Below are positions 34,158-35,640 of a stretch of 35,640 bases of DNA, piece by piece. The translations under genes were made by a program, and so were the position numbers. The notes below the pieces were generated by a model. That model was given only the letters and a program-made list of their open reading frames with translations. It searched no databases and had not been told where the DNA came from. The stretch is from Acetofilamentum sp. (GTDB taxonomy: Bacteria; CAIWAD01), in contig DYSB01000009.1 of assembly GCA_020726405.1 (NCBI GenBank), positions 1-35,640 of the forward strand, written 5' to 3'. How positions within the stretch are numbered: position 1 is the stretch's first letter; each line of letters starts with the position of its first letter.

Positions 34158-35276
34158 ATGGCAACCTCCTTCACTCCCGGCCTGCGCGTGGCGCGCGGCA
34201 CCATCGTCACCAAGGAACGCCGCCTTCCCCTGCTGGGCGAGGTGACGGTCCAGGTGGGCCAGCGGGTCACCTTCGATCAGGTGGTGGCGCGCACGGATCT
34301 GCCCGGCGACATTTATCCCGTCCAGGTGGCTCACGCCCTGGGCGTGGAGCCCGGCGAGCTGCGCGACGCCATGTTGAAAAAGGAGAAGGATCCGGTGGCC
34401 AAGGGCGAGACGCTGGCCCTGACCCGCTCCTTCTTCGGGATGTTCAAGTCCACGTGCGAGAGCCCCATCGACGGGACCGTGGAATCCATCTCCCTGCGTA
34501 CCGGCCAGGTGATCCTCCAGCGTCCGCCGGTGCCCGTGGAGGTCACGGCCTTCATGGACGGCGAGGTGATCGCCGTGCACGAGCGCGAGGGCGTCACCAT
34601 CCGCACCCAGGGCGCCTACATCCAGGGCATCTTCGGCGTGGGCGGCGAGGCCTGGGGTCCGCTGGAGCGCGCCACGGCCGGCCCGGCGGACCTGCTCACC
34701 GTCGCCCAGCTGAAGCCAGAGCAGCGCGGCAAGCTGCTGGTGGGCGGCGCAGGCGTCACGCTCGAGGCGCTGTTCAAGGCCCGCGAATTGGGCGTCAGCG
34801 GGATCATCGCCGGCGGCTTCGACAAGGGCGATCTGACCGAGTTGTTGGGCTTCGAACTGGGCGTGGCGATCACGGGCAACGAGGAGATCGGGATCACGCT
34901 GATCCTGACCGAGGGCTACGGCGAGATTCCGATGACCCAGCGCACCTGGGACCTGCTGGGCGAGCTGCAGGGCCGCCACGCCTCCGTCAACGGTGCCACC
35001 CAGATCCGCGCCGGCGTGATCCGGCCGGAGATCGTGGTTCCACTGCCCGAGAAAGCGCTGGTGGAGGAGTCGCGTCACACGGGCGCGCTGGAGATCGGCA
35101 GCGAAGTGCGGATCATCCGCCAACCCTGGTTCGGCCGCAAGGGCCGGGTCAGCGCGCTGCCCGCGGAACTAACCGTGGTGGAGAGCGGCGCCCGCGTGCG
35201 CGTGCTGGAGGTGGAGACGGAGGGTGGCGAGCGCGTCACGCTGCCCCGGGCCAACATCGAGCTGATTGAGAAATAA
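34158..35276 (+). CDS. conserved protein of unknown function with KOW-like C-terminus
   Basis: A 372-residue soluble protein. The N-terminal 150 residues look like barrel-sandwich (biotinyl-like) segments: GEVTVQVGQRVTFDQVVARTDLPG, CESPIDGTVESISLRTGQVIL, and MDGEVIAVHEREGVTIR. The middle is an alpha/beta domain with LLVGGAGVTLEALFKARELGVSGIIAGGFD. The end (about 315-370) resembles a KOW/SH3 module, GSEVRIIRQPWFGRKGRVSALP. No catalytic motif was found. Similar proteins exist in FCB-group genomes to my recollection, but I cannot name the family. GAGG before ATG. It lies 71 nt after ettA and 14 nt before the next gene, so may share its transcript. Confidence 0.75.
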   Translation: MATSFTPGLRVARGTIVTKERRLPLLGEVTVQVGQRVTFDQVVARTDLPGDIYPVQVAHALGVEPGELRDAMLKKEKDPVAKGETLALTRSFFGMFKSTCESPIDGTVESISLRTGQVILQRPPVPVEVTAFMDGEVIAVHEREGVTIRTQGAYIQGIFGVGGEAWGPLERATAGPADLLTVAQLKPEQRGKLLVGGAGVTLEALFKARELGVSGIIAGGFDKGDLTELLGFELGVAITGNEEIGITLILTEGYGEIPMTQRTWDLLGELQGRHASVNGATQIRAGVIRPEIVVPLPEKALVEESRHTGALEIGSEVRIIRQPWFGRKGRVSALPAELTVVESGARVRVLEVETEGGERVTLPRANIELIEK

Positions 35277-35290
35277 GCTGAGGACTCAAG

Positions 35291-35640
35291 ATGAAGCACT
35301 TGACGTTCGGACTGGCCGGCCTGGCCGGCCTAAGCCTGCTCGCGGGCAGTGCCGCGGCCCAGAACATGAAAACCCTGCCCATCAACCAGCTGATCGACAA
35401 CCCCACCGCGGGCATCCTGCAGAAGGGTGATTTCAGTTTCGACATGAACCTATACGCGGAGGGTGGCGTGCTGCTCGCCTTTGGCGTAGGCCTGCTGGAC
35501 CGCCTCAACATGGGCGCCTCCTTTGGTGGCACACGGATCATCAGCGACCAGAACCCGGACTGGAACGGCCGTCCGGAGCTGGCGCTCAAGTACCGGCTCT
35601 TCGACGAGACCGTCACCTGGCCCGCCCTGGTGCTGGGTTA
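35291..35640 (+). CDS. outer-membrane YbjH-like barrel protein (partial, runs off the edge)
   Basis: The first 116 codons of a secreted protein. The signal peptide is MKHLTFGLAGLAGLSLLAG to AAAQ. The mature part has IDNPTAGILQKGDFSFDMNLYAEGG, LDRLNMGASFGGTRIISDQNPDW, and LALKYRLFDETVTWPALVLG. These patterns fit the YbjH/exopolysaccharide-type barrel family in which PTAGILxKG is typical; the strands and aromatic residues suit a barrel. The 3' end is outside the window. Confidence 0.7.
   Translation, partial: MKHLTFGLAGLAGLSLLAGSAAAQNMKTLPINQLIDNPTAGILQKGDFSFDMNLYAEGGVLLAFGVGLLDRLNMGASFGGTRIISDQNPDWNGRPELALKYRLFDETVTWPALVLG

Overview
The window is high-GC bacterial DNA with dense, mostly minus-strand operons. 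The organism looks like an uncultured Gram-negative of the wider FCB (Fibrobacterota-Chlorobi-Bacteroidota) lineage, for instance one of its candidate phyla. The support is a PorU-like gingipain-family (C25) sortase directly followed by a PorV-like barrel, a DUF3098 protein, a PNGase F-like enzyme, YbjH-like and other outer-membrane barrels, and an S9D glutamyl endopeptidase. The phylum is inference; there is no rRNA here.

Layout. 1-1308: the integrase end of an integron, with an intI-type tyrosine recombinase on + and an attI-like GTTAGGC core upstream on -, so the cassette array would run off the left edge. 1345-1779: tRNA-Asp and tRNA-Val co-transcribed with a DUF3098 gene from a good sigma70-type promoter, ending in a hairpin terminator. 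1825-4541: an operon of CoA-acylating aldehyde dehydrogenase (PduP-like), a HicBA toxin-antitoxin pair, and a PduL-like protein in which every recognisable zinc-binding His is replaced. 4714-9826: a pteridine-reductase-like SDR, a small membrane protein, an FmdB zinc ribbon, an S9D peptidase and MutY. 9844-20134: a long minus-strand gene train of YjbQ, XPB-type helicase, PorU-like sortase, PorV-like barrel, lipoprotein, SLBB protein and outer-membrane barrel with a coiled-coil tail, closed by a terminator. 20205-25198 (+): a membrane protein, a small conserved protein, an amidohydrolase with a histone H1-like Lys/Ala/Pro-rich N-terminus, a GlmL-type ATPase, and a HEPN-type protein that appears fused to the tail of a lost nucleotidyltransferase. 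25035-32034 (-): a PAS sensor, PNGase F-like protein, two SRPBCC proteins, an RDD protein, PhzF, a tiny Lys-rich protein and a zinc-ribbon protein. Several of these carry frameshifts or a premature stop. 32419-35640 (+): EttA, a conserved protein of unknown function, and the start of another outer-membrane barrel gene.

Most notable points: an integron at the left edge in an unusual host lineage; a PduL homologue stripped of its metal site beside its normal partner enzyme, with a TA module between them; a porU-porV pair in one gene train with an XPB helicase; an H1-like extension on a deaminase; a deletion fusion within a HEPN/MNT pair; a 26-residue Lys-rich ORF; and an mRNA whose stop codon lies inside a downstream tRNA.
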